From positions 1-11,623 of the forward strand of contig CAJXZI010000045.1 of assembly GCA_913063005.1 (NCBI GenBank): 11,623 nucleotides of DNA, in the 5' to 3' direction. Within the stretch, counting starts at the first letter, position 1, and every line of letters starts with the position of its first letter. Source of the DNA: an uncultured Halieaceae bacterium. GTDB lineage: Bacteria > Pseudomonadota > Gammaproteobacteria > Pseudomonadales > Halieaceae. Shown here in pieces: positions 1 through 7,537 of the stretch. The notes beneath the pieces were generated by a model. That model made no database searches, had not been told where the DNA came from, and saw only the letters and a list, made by a program, of their open reading frames with translations. The position numbers and the translations under genes are program-made.

Positions 1-371
1 AACCAGGGCTCCATAGCGGCCACAGCTTTCGGCGTGAACGCATCCTTCACGATACGACGGTGAGTCACATGTTTAGGGGGATCCATGGCAATGAAACTGC
101 TGTCGTGCATGATTCGGTTGATCTCACGCTCTGTTTCATCCGCGGGCTCCATTGGAAACGGCCCCTCGGTTTGAGAGGAAAACAACGCTGGGTTTTGAGA
201 AACGAAGTCCAACGCATCCCGCTTCATAGCCGCCCAATACGGCACACCGGTCGCGGGGTCGTCATAGCGAACAAAACTGCCTTGCTTGCGCGCATCTGCA
301 AGCGCCTCGTACGGCATACCCCGACGGTAAGCATCGAGATCGAGCGGATGAGTAAACGGACAACCGGACAT
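1..371 (-). CDS. Cytochrome P450, N-terminal part (cut by left edge)
   Basis: Heme-thiolate monooxygenase that would hydroxylate a hydrophobic substrate using electrons from a ferredoxin or similar partner. The minus strand reads open from an ATG at 371 to the window edge, giving about 123 residues. The start MSGCPFTHPLDLDAYRRG is typical of soluble bacterial P450s. A segment near residues 61-66 (NPALFSS) matches the region before the B-helix. Residues about 97-116 (MDPPKHVTHRRIVKDAFTP) match the strongly conserved C-helix motif of bacterial P450s (MDPPEHxxxRRxVxxxFTP). GAGG lies 8 bases upstream of the ATG. The I-helix and the heme-binding Cys loop lie outside the window, so an intact enzyme cannot be confirmed. 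The pattern recalls CYP125/CYP142-type steroid or terpenoid P450s, but the family is not resolved. It is transcribed away from the repeats. A plus-strand open frame over 60-464 is a shadow. Confidence 0.88.
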   Translation of the reverse strand, partial: MSGCPFTHPLDLDAYRRGMPYEALADARKQGSFVRYDDPATGVPYWAAMKRDALDFVSQNPALFSSQTEGPFPMEPADETEREINRIMHDSSFIAMDPPKHVTHRRIVKDAFTPKAVAAMEPW

Positions 372-401
372 AACGTGCGCCTCGTGTTTTTAGATGAAAT
401 T

Positions 402-430
402 ACTCGACTTGATACGGACACCTATCGAGT
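402..430. promoter_or_regulatory. Inverted repeat upstream of the P450 gene
   Basis: ACTCGA at 402-407 and TCGAGT at 425-430 are perfect 6-bp inverted arms, 17 bases apart. A nested GATA/TATC pair lies inside. The element sits 31-59 bases upstream of the P450 start codon, where a regulator could bind. It may also arise by chance, and no matching copy was seen elsewhere in the window. Confidence 0.2.
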
Positions 431-593
431 TAGACCTTTTGTGGACTTAACTAAGATTGGATAAAAAATGCAACGCTGTGATCGAGCTCAAGCGGTCGTT
501 CAAGCCAAGATGACCCTCGCCCGTCGGAGGTAAGGCAGGCGATTGACCAAAGCGTTCCGCGTCTTGCTACCGCCATCTAAACAAGCTGTTTGA

Positions 594-668
594 GCGTGCT
601 GTCTGATCCCTGCTGTCTGATTCCGGCTGTCTGGGTCCTACTGTCTAATTCCTGCTGTCTGATTATAG
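594..668. repeat. 14-bp tandem repeat, about five copies
   Basis: Units of the form GTCTGATTCCTGCT repeat head to tail at 601-614, 615-628, 629-642 and 643-656, with a partial fifth unit at 657-668 and a partial unit before 601. Copies differ from each other at one to four positions. The 14-bp unit can be read as two alternating heptads, and the purine-rich strand is the minus strand, the opposite of the neighbouring heptad array. It lies in non-coding DNA. Likely a minisatellite produced by slippage; a role is unknown. Confidence 0.85.
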
Positions 669-699
669 GGGCACGACTCTATAGCGCTGAATCTCTAAA

Positions 700-881
<182 letters not shown>

Positions 882-982
882 CAAAATTATGTTAGTGCAG
901 ACAAAACAGCGCGTGCTTGCCGCCTCCGAGATAAGGTGAGCACAACACGACAAATAAATCGGTTACGCTGAGGCCCGCAAGG

Positions 983-1021
983 CAAGGTTGAAAAGGAAGG
1001 TTGGAAATGAAGGTTGGAAGT
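983..1021. repeat. 13-bp tandem repeat, three copies
   Basis: Three units start at 983, 996 and 1009 with a period of 13. Units two and three share GAAGGTTGGAA exactly; unit one has CAAGGTTGAAA. The tract lies about 150 bases upstream of the phosphopantetheinyl transferase start, in non-coding DNA. No function is evident. Confidence 0.7.
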
Positions 1022-1171
1022 AACAGCACAGGTACACCGGTACCCAGCCCACGGAGGAGCCTATCGTTATCGTGGCCTGTTGACCGTTGTGTTAACTGCT
1101 ATCTGCGATACCAAACGGCAAAGGCGATAAACCCATGAACCTCGAGCGATTACAGGGATAGCGACATACAC

Positions 1172-1825
1172 ATGATGGGTGACCTATTACCTCCTGACGT
1201 TATTTGTGTCATTGCAACGGAGTCAATGCAGACACAACCGCTTAGGGATGAAGAAGAATCCTGCATCACTCATGCAGTAGAAAAGCGCAAACGAGAGTTT
1301 CGTGGCGGGCGCCATGCGGCCAGAGCAGCCCTAACCCGATTAGGATACGATCGGGACGCTCTGCTGGTGCCTGACGAGCAAAGTGGTCGCCCTAACTGGC
1401 CGGTGGGGTACGTGGGCAGTATTACCCATACCGCAGGGTTTTGTGCCGCCGCCACCGCACGAAGCAGTGCCTATCATGCTATCGGTATTGATGCAGAACC
1501 TCGAACCGCACTGAAGCCCGAGTTGTTGCCCCGAATTTGCACGGATCTCGAGCAGGAATGGATTGCGCAACAAGCGGATGATTGGCAAAAACCATATTGG
1601 GGAAAAACCCTCTTTTGCATCAAAGAGACGCTTTACAAAGTCTTCAACCCGATCAATCAGGTTTTTCTCGGCTTTCACGAGGCGGAGGTCCATCTGTCGC
1701 CTCAAGATGGCACATTCAGCGCCGATATCTTTCAAGTAAAGAAAGGCATCCGATGCCGATACGACGGCAGGTTCAGCATGGACGATAACTTTATTTACGC
1801 CGTAACGCTGGTAACGCTGGAATAG
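1172..1825 (+). CDS. 4'-phosphopantetheinyl transferase, EntD/Sfp type
   Basis: Transfers the phosphopantetheine arm of coenzyme A to a serine of an acyl or peptidyl carrier protein, turning apo carrier into active holo carrier in the cytoplasm. The 217 residues are about the usual length for EntD-like enzymes. Signature motifs appear in order: an Arg-rich segment at 38-56 (KRKREFRGGRHAARAAL), GSITH at 82-86, the metal-binding GIDAE at 105-109, and the WGKTLFCIKETLYK block at 143-156 with the conserved Lys-Glu. The start could be the ATG at 1172 or 1175; AGGGA ends about 13 bases upstream, a weak fit. No carrier protein, polyketide synthase or non-ribosomal synthetase lies in the window, so the target is unknown; fatty-acid ACP or a distant megasynthase are both possible. 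The metallophosphoesterase gene starts 8 bases after the stop, so the two are probably co-transcribed. Confidence 0.93.
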   Translation: MMGDLLPPDVICVIATESMQTQPLRDEEESCITHAVEKRKREFRGGRHAARAALTRLGYDRDALLVPDEQSGRPNWPVGYVGSITHTAGFCAAATARSSAYHAIGIDAEPRTALKPELLPRICTDLEQEWIAQQADDWQKPYWGKTLFCIKETLYKVFNPINQVFLGFHEAEVHLSPQDGTFSADIFQVKKGIRCRYDGRFSMDDNFIYAVTLVTLE

Positions 1826-1833
1826 TACTTTCT

Positions 1834-2736
1834 ATGGCGCGCGTCTTCGCTCTATCCGATCTCCACGTAGATTTTGCCGACAACATGCAACAAATGATGT
1901 CGCTATCCGATCACGAATACACAGACGATGTGTTGCTCGTCGCTGGAGATGTCAGCGATCGTATTAGTCGACTGTCCCAGCTGCTGGGCAGTTTGAAGCG
2001 GAAGTTTCGCAAGGTCGCTTTTGTACCGGGCAACCATGAGCTCTGGCTTAGAGATGACGACAGTGACAATTCATTGGAAAAATTCTCAAGGCTTCTCGCG
2101 CTGTGCGAGCAACTCGGCGTTCATACCGAGCCATTTAAAGTCGGCCAAAATGACCGTGCTGTTTGGATCGTGCCGCTTTACTCGTGGTATCGAACAGAAG
2201 ATGCCGATGAATACTCACTCGTTATCCCGAAGGAAGGTGAGCGTTGGGAGAAATGTCTCTGGATGGATAAGTATCGTTGCCGCTGGCCAGAGTCATTAGG
2301 TGCGGACGCTTACGGCCCAGCAGACTACTTTCTCGCGTTAAATAACGAGAAAATTGAGCGGCGCTATGACGCACCCATCATCAGTTTCAGTCATTTCCTT
2401 CCGCGGAAGGAATTGATTTTTGAAGACTCGGCAATGGTCAAGCGTTTTTGCGAAAAGGACGCCTTCATTCCACGCTCTACGCGCGATCCGGCACCCATGT
2501 TTAATTTTACCCGCGTGGCCGGCTGTAAAAGGTTGGATCTTCAGATCCGAGCTCTGGGCGCAACTGTGCATGTATATGGCCATCAGCATCGCCATCGCAA
2601 CCGTAAAATTGACGGTATAACCTATGTTTCAAACTGCCTTGGCTACGCTAGGGAGCGAGAGCACCTAGGAGCACAAGTCGCCCCCAAGCTGTTATGGGAG
2701 GATGGTGTTTTCGTGGAACCTGCAGAGGTCTCATAA
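1834..2736 (+). CDS. Calcineurin-like metallophosphoesterase, candidate PptH-type phosphopantetheine hydrolase
   Basis: A 300-residue cytoplasmic metallophosphoesterase with the full dimetal site: DLH at 9-11, GDVSD at 38-42, GNHE at 66-69, a late His at 187 (SFSH) and GHQH at 249-252. No signal peptide or membrane segment is seen. The gene starts 8 bases after the phosphopantetheinyl transferase with only a weak GGAA upstream, which suggests translational coupling. In Mycobacterium tuberculosis the calcineurin-like enzyme PptH (Rv2795c) is encoded next to the transferase PptT (Rv2794c) and removes phosphopantetheine from carrier proteins, opposing it. The same pairing here makes a holo-carrier hydrolase the leading inference, not a demonstrated function. 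It is a different fold from the AcpH phosphodiesterase of E. coli. A general phosphodiesterase or nucleotidase remains possible. Gene order is reversed relative to M. tuberculosis. Confidence 0.88.
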   Translation: MARVFALSDLHVDFADNMQQMMSLSDHEYTDDVLLVAGDVSDRISRLSQLLGSLKRKFRKVAFVPGNHELWLRDDDSDNSLEKFSRLLALCEQLGVHTEPFKVGQNDRAVWIVPLYSWYRTEDADEYSLVIPKEGERWEKCLWMDKYRCRWPESLGADAYGPADYFLALNNEKIERRYDAPIISFSHFLPRKELIFEDSAMVKRFCEKDAFIPRSTRDPAPMFNFTRVAGCKRLDLQIRALGATVHVYGHQHRHRNRKIDGITYVSNCLGYAREREHLGAQVAPKLLWEDGVFVEPAEVS

Positions 2737-3006
2737 CCCCGCGAGCTCGATATTAACGATGCCTGAATCAGTGAGCCCCTAAATCAGTGATACATAGTGG
2801 CGCAGACATCGCAGCGCCCAGACGCTGAATTAGCTTCTTTGTACGACCCTATCCAAGACACTAAACCCCGGTCACCGCGGTTGTGATGTGGCCGCAGTCC
2901 CCAGCGGCATTGTGGCTGCGTGAGCCATTTTGCCTGCCGCAACAACACCCTGGGATTTTACTACGACGACTCAGATCTGAGATGCAAATCGGCGCAAAGC
3001 AGCAAT
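2737..3006. other. Convergent intergenic region with small palindromes
   Basis: This 270-base gap lies between the 3' ends of the metallophosphoesterase and sulfatase genes. It contains a direct repeat AATCAGTGA (2766-2774 and 2782-2790), a short GCCGC/GCGGC hairpin (2891-2908), and a perfect 12-base palindrome CTCAGATCTGAG (2970-2981). No classic terminator with a U-tract and no credible gene were found. Confidence 0.55.
2799..2818. terminator. Weak hairpin after the metallophosphoesterase gene
   Basis: GGCGC at 2799-2803 pairs with GCGCC at 2814-2818 around a 10-base loop, about 60 bases downstream of the stop codon. The stem is GC-rich but only 5 bp and no T-run follows. It might help end transcription between the convergent genes, but the support is weak. 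Confidence 0.2.
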
Positions 3007-4626
3007 CTATTGATTTTTGCACAGGCCGCCTCCAGCCCAGCGATACGGTTCGCAATTGTAAATAAGGCGTCCATTTTCACCGTACTGCCAGTCGAGCATA
3101 CGAATAGCGTTTTCAGGGGGCATTCCTCCCGATGCTTCACCCTGCAGCGCATCGTTTTGCAACGGATAGTCAGCCCAATCGAGCGGCGCTCGCCATCCTG
3201 GCGGCGGCATCAATTCTGAGCGGGTCCCCGCAACGGGATAGAGGTTTCGCCAGTGACGGATCTCATCCGCCAGCTCCGCCACCACGTCAGGGTGCTCAAG
3301 CGCGAGGTTTTGATACTCGTTGGGGTCTGCGTTGATATCAAAAAGAAAGTTGCTGACTTCAACTGACGTGAATCCTGTTTCGATACGCTGTACCAATTTC
3401 CACTCATCGTTAAAGGCAGTGACATTCACCGTATTTTTAAAGGGCGACTCGGCAATGAAGAACAGGAGATCCTCTCTGGCAATGCGCTCGCCCTCGACAA
3501 TGGCCGGGAGCAAATTGCGCCCGTCAAGGCGATGGCGTGTTTCAGGCTCGATGCCCGCTGCCGCTAGCAACGTGGGAAACACATCCATTACCGACATAAT
3601 CGAATCAACTTTGCCGCCCGCGGCGATTTTTTCAGGCCAGCGCATGGTGGCGACCACTCGGATGCCACCCTCGAAGGTATCGCCCTTACCACCCCGTAAG
3701 GGCGCGTTGTCAGCTCCTCCAATGGCGTACACCGCACCACCGTTGTCAGAGAAAAAGAGCACGATCGTGTTATCAGTTAGCCCCTCTGCATCCAGCGTGT
3801 CCAGCACTCTGCCGATAGACTGATCCATACCGTCGACAACCGCGGCGTACATCGGGCGCGCACTCTCCCGACGAGTCACCTTCGCCATAAACCGGGTATT
3901 GTCCGCCATTTTACTGCGCGACTTACCCCGATCATCCTCCATATCGGCGTACTTGGCTTTCAGGTCTTCTGGCGCATCGAGCGGCGTGTGAGGCGCAATA
4001 AACGGCATGTAAATAAAGAAAGGCTTGTCCGCATCGCGCTCACGAATGTAGCGACTAACTTCGTCAGCGAGTAAGTAGCTCTCATAACCCTGATCATCGA
4101 TAGAGACGCCATTACGCTGGAAGTCTTTACCGCCCAGGCTCGCAAATGGTGGAAAAAACCCTACTTCCGTATGCAGGTGCCCGTAGAAATGCTCAAAGCC
4201 TCGCGCGTTTGGGTGGTAGGTCTGCTGCGCATGACCCAAGTGCCACTTCCCCACCATCGCCGTTTGATAACCCGCACCTGCAAATAACTCGGGGAGGAAG
4301 GTCTCCTCAGGGTGAATCCCGTTGTTGTGCCAGGGCATGATGGTGGAGTAAGCGACGCCGAGGCGAATCGGATCCCGCCCCGTCATCAAGGCCGCCCGTG
4401 TGGGCGAGCAGATTGGAGTGGTATAGAACCGATTCAGTTGGGTTCCCTCAGCGGCAATGCGATCGAGCGAGGGTGTCTCGATGATCTGATTGCCATGAAA
4501 CCCCACATCCGCCCAACCCAGGTCATCCGCCACCATCACAATGATGTTTGGCTTATCACCGGCGAATACAGATGACGAGGTTAGTAAAATAATAACGCCA
4601 AAGAAAAAGGCCCCTATTCGGACCAT
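3007..4626 (-). CDS. Exported S1-family sulfatase (arylsulfatase B-like)
   Basis: Hydrolyses a sulfate ester, releasing sulfate, most likely in the periplasm. I chose the ATG at 4626 (539 residues) because it gives a clean signal peptide (MVRIGAFFFGVIILL, cleavage near FAG at 21-23) and has GGAAGG six bases upstream; an ATG at 4692 would add 22 polar residues. Family hallmarks: metal-binding DD at 34-35, the formylglycine motif CSPTRAALMTGR with Cys73, GKWHLGH with Lys127 and His129, APHTP with His213, SDNGG with Asp294 and Asn295, and Lys314 (GGKGDTFEGG). Cys73 must be oxidised to formylglycine by a maturase that is not in the window. The early part resembles arylsulfatase B-like enzymes; the substrate cannot be read from sequence. 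It is divergent from an alkylsulfatase-like MBL gene across 80 bases, so they may be co-regulated. Confidence 0.94.
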   Translation of the reverse strand: MVRIGAFFFGVIILLTSSSVFAGDKPNIIVMVADDLGWADVGFHGNQIIETPSLDRIAAEGTQLNRFYTTPICSPTRAALMTGRDPIRLGVAYSTIMPWHNNGIHPEETFLPELFAGAGYQTAMVGKWHLGHAQQTYHPNARGFEHFYGHLHTEVGFFPPFASLGGKDFQRNGVSIDDQGYESYLLADEVSRYIRERDADKPFFIYMPFIAPHTPLDAPEDLKAKYADMEDDRGKSRSKMADNTRFMAKVTRRESARPMYAAVVDGMDQSIGRVLDTLDAEGLTDNTIVLFFSDNGGAVYAIGGADNAPLRGGKGDTFEGGIRVVATMRWPEKIAAGGKVDSIMSVMDVFPTLLAAAGIEPETRHRLDGRNLLPAIVEGERIAREDLLFFIAESPFKNTVNVTAFNDEWKLVQRIETGFTSVEVSNFLFDINADPNEYQNLALEHPDVVAELADEIRHWRNLYPVAGTRSELMPPPGWRAPLDWADYPLQNDALQGEASGGMPPENAIRMLDWQYGENGRLIYNCEPYRWAGGGLCKNQ

Positions 4627-4706
4627 AACCCACCTTCCTTTTTTCTTATTGTGCTGTGGCACACTGTCGCTCAGAGAGTATCGCGCAGACAATAAGAGTG
4701 AAAACC
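4627..4706. promoter_or_regulatory. Shared divergent promoter region of the two sulfatase-type genes
   Basis: These 80 bases must hold promoters for both the minus-strand sulfatase and the plus-strand MBL gene. An inverted repeat, TGTGC at 4650-4654 and GCACA at 4659-4663 with a 4-base spacer, is a candidate operator or hairpin. GGAAGG at the left edge is the sulfatase ribosome binding site on the minus strand. No clear sigma-70 boxes can be assigned. Confidence 0.5.
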
Positions 4707-6095
4707 ATGCAGCGGAAAAATCTTCTAATTACTTTGGGTGTCCTTGCCATCGTATTGGTCGCCGTGCTGGTGCTGCCCAATCTGGATAGCTTGGAGAGCA
4801 AGGCTCGGCAGACCATCGCCAGTGCTGCTGGCAAAGCAGCGGTTGCCAACATGTCTGGAGTCGTGGCCGAGAACAACGCGCGCGGTCTCGCTGCCGCTGA
4901 ACTGATTACACTTCCAATCAGCGTGGCTGAAGTGGCGCCAGGTATCTTTAAGGCCTCAGGCGTGGGTAACAGTTTTGCGATCAAGACGAGCGAAGGCAGT
5001 GTCATATTCGATACGGGCTTGATCATTCAGGCGAGCGAACAAATTGCACAGCTAAAAGAAGCCGTCGGCGACGAGGAGCCTAAAAAAATCATCCTCAGCC
5101 ACAGTCATGCCGACCATGTAGGGGGAACCCGACTATGGGACCAAGGCAACGCTGAGATCATTGCGCATGAGGAGTTTGAGGAAGAGCAGCGCTATCTCAC
5201 CGAGCTTAACCCCTATCTCCACCAGCGCAACCGAACCCTCTTCCCGTGGATCCCCGAAACACCCCGTACGCTCCCGGGCATGGATTTCCGCGGCCTGGTT
5301 CCTGATGTTCGCGTCGATAACGACAAGCCCTATCGCTTCACCTTGGGCGGACGACGATTCGAGGTTCACGGTACACCCGGCGCCGAGGGCGCAGACAACA
5401 TCGTTTTATGGTTACCTGACGATAAGATACTGCTCTCGGGCGACTTTTTTGGTCCTCAGTTTCCCCAATTCCCCAATGTGTTCACGATGCGTGGCGAGAA
5501 AGTGCGTAAGCCCATCGAATACGTCGATTCGCTTAACCGCATCCTAGCGCTCGAGCCAGAGATGATGTTGCCCAGTCACCTCGACCCCGTAGTCGGCGGC
5601 GACAAAATCGCACGTGATATGCGAAAAATTCGGGATGCGGTGCAGTACGTTCACGATGAAACAGTCGCAGGTATGAATGCGGGCTTTTCGGTTGAAGCGT
5701 TAATGAGCAGTATTACGCTGCCGCCGGATCTAAGCCTCTCGCAATCCCATGGGAAGGTCAGTTGGGCGGTTAAATCGATCTGGGAATACTACGCGACGTG
5801 GTTCCACTTTGATCGCACGAGCGAGCTCTACCCCACTTCTCAACGCGCCATTCTGGCTGATGTTGCCAACCTGATGGACCTTGAGGCGGCGACATTGCAG
5901 GTGCGAGCCTACCTGGATGCAGCAGAACCCGAAAAAGCGCTATTACTACTGGAGTTACTAGAAGGCGCAAGAGCGACTGAGACACTCAGATCACTCAGGG
6001 CAGAGACACTGCTATATCTCAAGGAACGCGCTGAATCGATAGGGAACGACTATGAGATGTATTGGCTGGACAGCGAGCTCGAAAAACTCCAGTGA
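4707..6095 (+). CDS. Membrane-anchored MBL-fold hydrolase with alkylsulfatase dimerisation domain
   Basis: A binuclear-zinc metallo-beta-lactamase-fold enzyme related to SdsA1-type alkylsulfatases, which cleave alkyl sulfates to alcohol and sulfate. The ATG at 4707 is preferred over 4656, giving 462 residues that begin with a basic start and a hydrophobic segment (about 6-24), so an N-terminal membrane anchor facing the periplasm. Metal motif SHSHADH spans 131-137 (His132, His134, Asp136, His137). PGAEGAD at 224-230 resembles the Glu-containing PGTEAPAE of alkylsulfatases, with Asp246 in SGDFF and His291 in SHLDP. Residues about 335-380 (GKVSWAVKSIWEYYATW) match the alkylsulfatase dimerisation region. 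Full-length alkylsulfatases are about 650 residues and end in an SCP2-like domain; this protein has only a short helical tail. Substrate choice may therefore differ. The start has only a weak GAG upstream. It is divergent from an S1 sulfatase. Confidence 0.82.
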   Translation: MQRKNLLITLGVLAIVLVAVLVLPNLDSLESKARQTIASAAGKAAVANMSGVVAENNARGLAAAELITLPISVAEVAPGIFKASGVGNSFAIKTSEGSVIFDTGLIIQASEQIAQLKEAVGDEEPKKIILSHSHADHVGGTRLWDQGNAEIIAHEEFEEEQRYLTELNPYLHQRNRTLFPWIPETPRTLPGMDFRGLVPDVRVDNDKPYRFTLGGRRFEVHGTPGAEGADNIVLWLPDDKILLSGDFFGPQFPQFPNVFTMRGEKVRKPIEYVDSLNRILALEPEMMLPSHLDPVVGGDKIARDMRKIRDAVQYVHDETVAGMNAGFSVEALMSSITLPPDLSLSQSHGKVSWAVKSIWEYYATWFHFDRTSELYPTSQRAILADVANLMDLEAATLQVRAYLDAAEPEKALLLLELLEGARATETLRSLRAETLLYLKERAESIGNDYEMYWLDSELEKLQ

Positions 6096-6218
6096 CCCGT
6101 GCACCGTTACCCGGGGCACTGTTGAGATGACGGTCGCGTTTAGGCAAGGTGCCAACACCGGAAAAGACTCACTTGGCGTACGCCCCTCAAGCGGACTAAG
6201 ACAAGACCTCGCCATGAG

Positions 6219-6255
6219 TTGCTCTTGCACATCGCGTCCCCTATGTTCAACGTAG
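6219..6255 (+). promoter_or_regulatory. Possible promoter and operator of the catabolic cluster
   Basis: TTGCTC (6219-6224) and TATGTT (6242-6247) are separated by 17 bases, a sigma-70-like arrangement with poor box matches. The -10 box overlaps an imperfect palindrome at 6241-6255 (CTATGTT, C, AACGTAG; one mismatch in 7 bp), a plausible repressor site. It lies 35-71 bases before the amidohydrolase start, inside a 194-base gap with no gene. Confidence 0.28.
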
Positions 6256-6289
6256 TAAGAAATAACAAAACGCACACAACGAGGATTCT

Positions 6290-7507
6290 ATGACTGACCG
6301 TTTAACTGTCGTCTCCACGGACTGCCATGCAGGACTGCCCATCGCTCAATACAAGCCTTATGTAGACACCAAATACCACGACTTCATCGATATGGCCGTA
6401 GATATCCAAATCGACATGATGGACAAGGCCGAGCAACAATTTCTCATAAAAGAGATCAACGACGAGTGGCGCGCGCCGATCCAGCAGGAGCTGAAAGGCG
6501 CTTGGGAATACAGCGAACGGCACAAGATGTTGGCCAAAGACGGTATCGCTGCGGAAATTATTTTCCCCGACGGCATTACCGAACAAAACACGCCTCCCTT
6601 TGGCGCGGGCCTAGGCTTGTCTCCAAAAGATGCTGTCCCCGAGCTGCAGTGGGCGGGCGCGATGGCGCATAACCGTTGGCTTTCAGAACTCGTTGCGAAC
6701 GACCCCAAGCGCCACTTTGGTGTCGCGTCCATTCCACTTCTTTTTGATGTGCAACAAGCGGTTGAAGCAGCTCGTTGGTGCCACGAAAATGGGTTAAAGG
6801 GGGTTATGCTGCCGACGATGTGGGGCGAGCATGCCGCCTACCATGACGTTAAATACGATCCGTTCTGGGAGGTCTGCGAAGATCTTGGCATTGTAATCCA
6901 CTTCCACTCTGGCCCGGCGCCGCACAACGAGTACTTTGGCCCGGCATTCCCTAACGAAGATCGAAGCGCTGAACTCCCAGGTGCTATGGGCGCCTACGTC
7001 TCCGAGGTCATGTTTTGGCTGTATCGCCCGCTGACCTTCATGCTTTGGGGAGGCGTCTTCGAGCGGTTCCCTCGGCTAAAAGCAATGGTCGTCGAGGGTG
7101 GCACGATGTTCATGGTGCCGTCTTGGCTCATGTTGCTCGACCATAACTACACCGACGTCCAGTTCTCCGCCAAGTTGGGTGACTTCCGGTCACATCTGTC
7201 TATGGCGCCAAGCGAATACTTTGCGCGCAATTGCGGCATTGGTGCTTCTTGCGTGCCACGGCGCGATCTAGACATGAAAGATCAAATCGGCCTTGAGCAA
7301 ATCATGTGGGGAAGCGATTTCCCTCACCCAGAGGGCACCTGGCCCAACACTGCTCAATATTATCTAGACACGTTCAAAGGGTTTGACCCAGAGGCGGGTC
7401 GGAAGATTTTGGGTAGCAATGCGATTGATTTCTATGGACTCGACCGCGCCTATCTCGACAGCCTCGCTGCCAATATTGGACCGAGCACTGATATATTCGC
7501 AGCGTAA
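6290..7507 (+). CDS. Amidohydrolase-family (ACMSD-like) TIM-barrel metalloenzyme
   Basis: A 405-residue cytoplasmic member of the amidohydrolase_2 group, which includes ACMSD and resorcylate-type decarboxylases as well as hydrolases, so C-C bond cleavage or decarboxylation is as likely as amide hydrolysis. Visible metal or catalytic segments: TDCHAG at 10-15 (His13), IHFHSG at 203-208 (His204, His206), and the C-terminal WGSDFPHPEG at 340-349 with the expected catalytic Asp343 and His346. The N-terminal motif is D-C-H rather than the H-x-H of classic ACMSD, so the metal site may differ. GAGG sits seven bases before the ATG. It is first in the plus-strand cluster, 30 bases ahead of a Rieske oxygenase gene, and probably acts on a product of that pathway. 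The reaction is not known. Confidence 0.85.
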   Translation: MTDRLTVVSTDCHAGLPIAQYKPYVDTKYHDFIDMAVDIQIDMMDKAEQQFLIKEINDEWRAPIQQELKGAWEYSERHKMLAKDGIAAEIIFPDGITEQNTPPFGAGLGLSPKDAVPELQWAGAMAHNRWLSELVANDPKRHFGVASIPLLFDVQQAVEAARWCHENGLKGVMLPTMWGEHAAYHDVKYDPFWEVCEDLGIVIHFHSGPAPHNEYFGPAFPNEDRSAELPGAMGAYVSEVMFWLYRPLTFMLWGGVFERFPRLKAMVVEGGTMFMVPSWLMLLDHNYTDVQFSAKLGDFRSHLSMAPSEYFARNCGIGASCVPRRDLDMKDQIGLEQIMWGSDFPHPEGTWPNTAQYYLDTFKGFDPEAGRKILGSNAIDFYGLDRAYLDSLAANIGPSTDIFAA

Positions 7508-7537
7508 TTAAAAACGAAAACAAAGGATCTAACTCAC

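Noticed and set aside
60..464. Plus-strand open frame of 134 codons at the left edge
   Set aside because: It overlaps the minus-strand P450, whose C-helix motif is unmistakable; the plus-strand translation shows no family features.
468..533. Short open frame of 21 codons in the P450 upstream region
   Set aside because: No clear ribosome binding site, no recognisable peptide and no neighbour that would need a leader peptide.
1172..2736. Part of a polyketide or non-ribosomal peptide biosynthetic cluster
   Set aside because: Only the transferase suggests it; no carrier protein, ketosynthase, adenylation or thioesterase domain is present.
2891..2908. GCCGC/GCGGC hairpin as a terminator for the convergent genes
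   Set aside because: The stem is 5 bp and neither strand has a T-run after it.
2861..3219. Several short open frames near the sulfatase 3' end
   Set aside because: They overlap the sulfatase in other frames or sit in the convergent gap, with no start signal or family resemblance.
4656..4706. Longer N-terminus for the MBL protein and, on the other strand, for the sulfatase (4627-4692)
   Set aside because: Both extensions put polar residues before a clear hydrophobic N-terminal segment and would make the two divergent genes overlap; the inner ATGs fit better.
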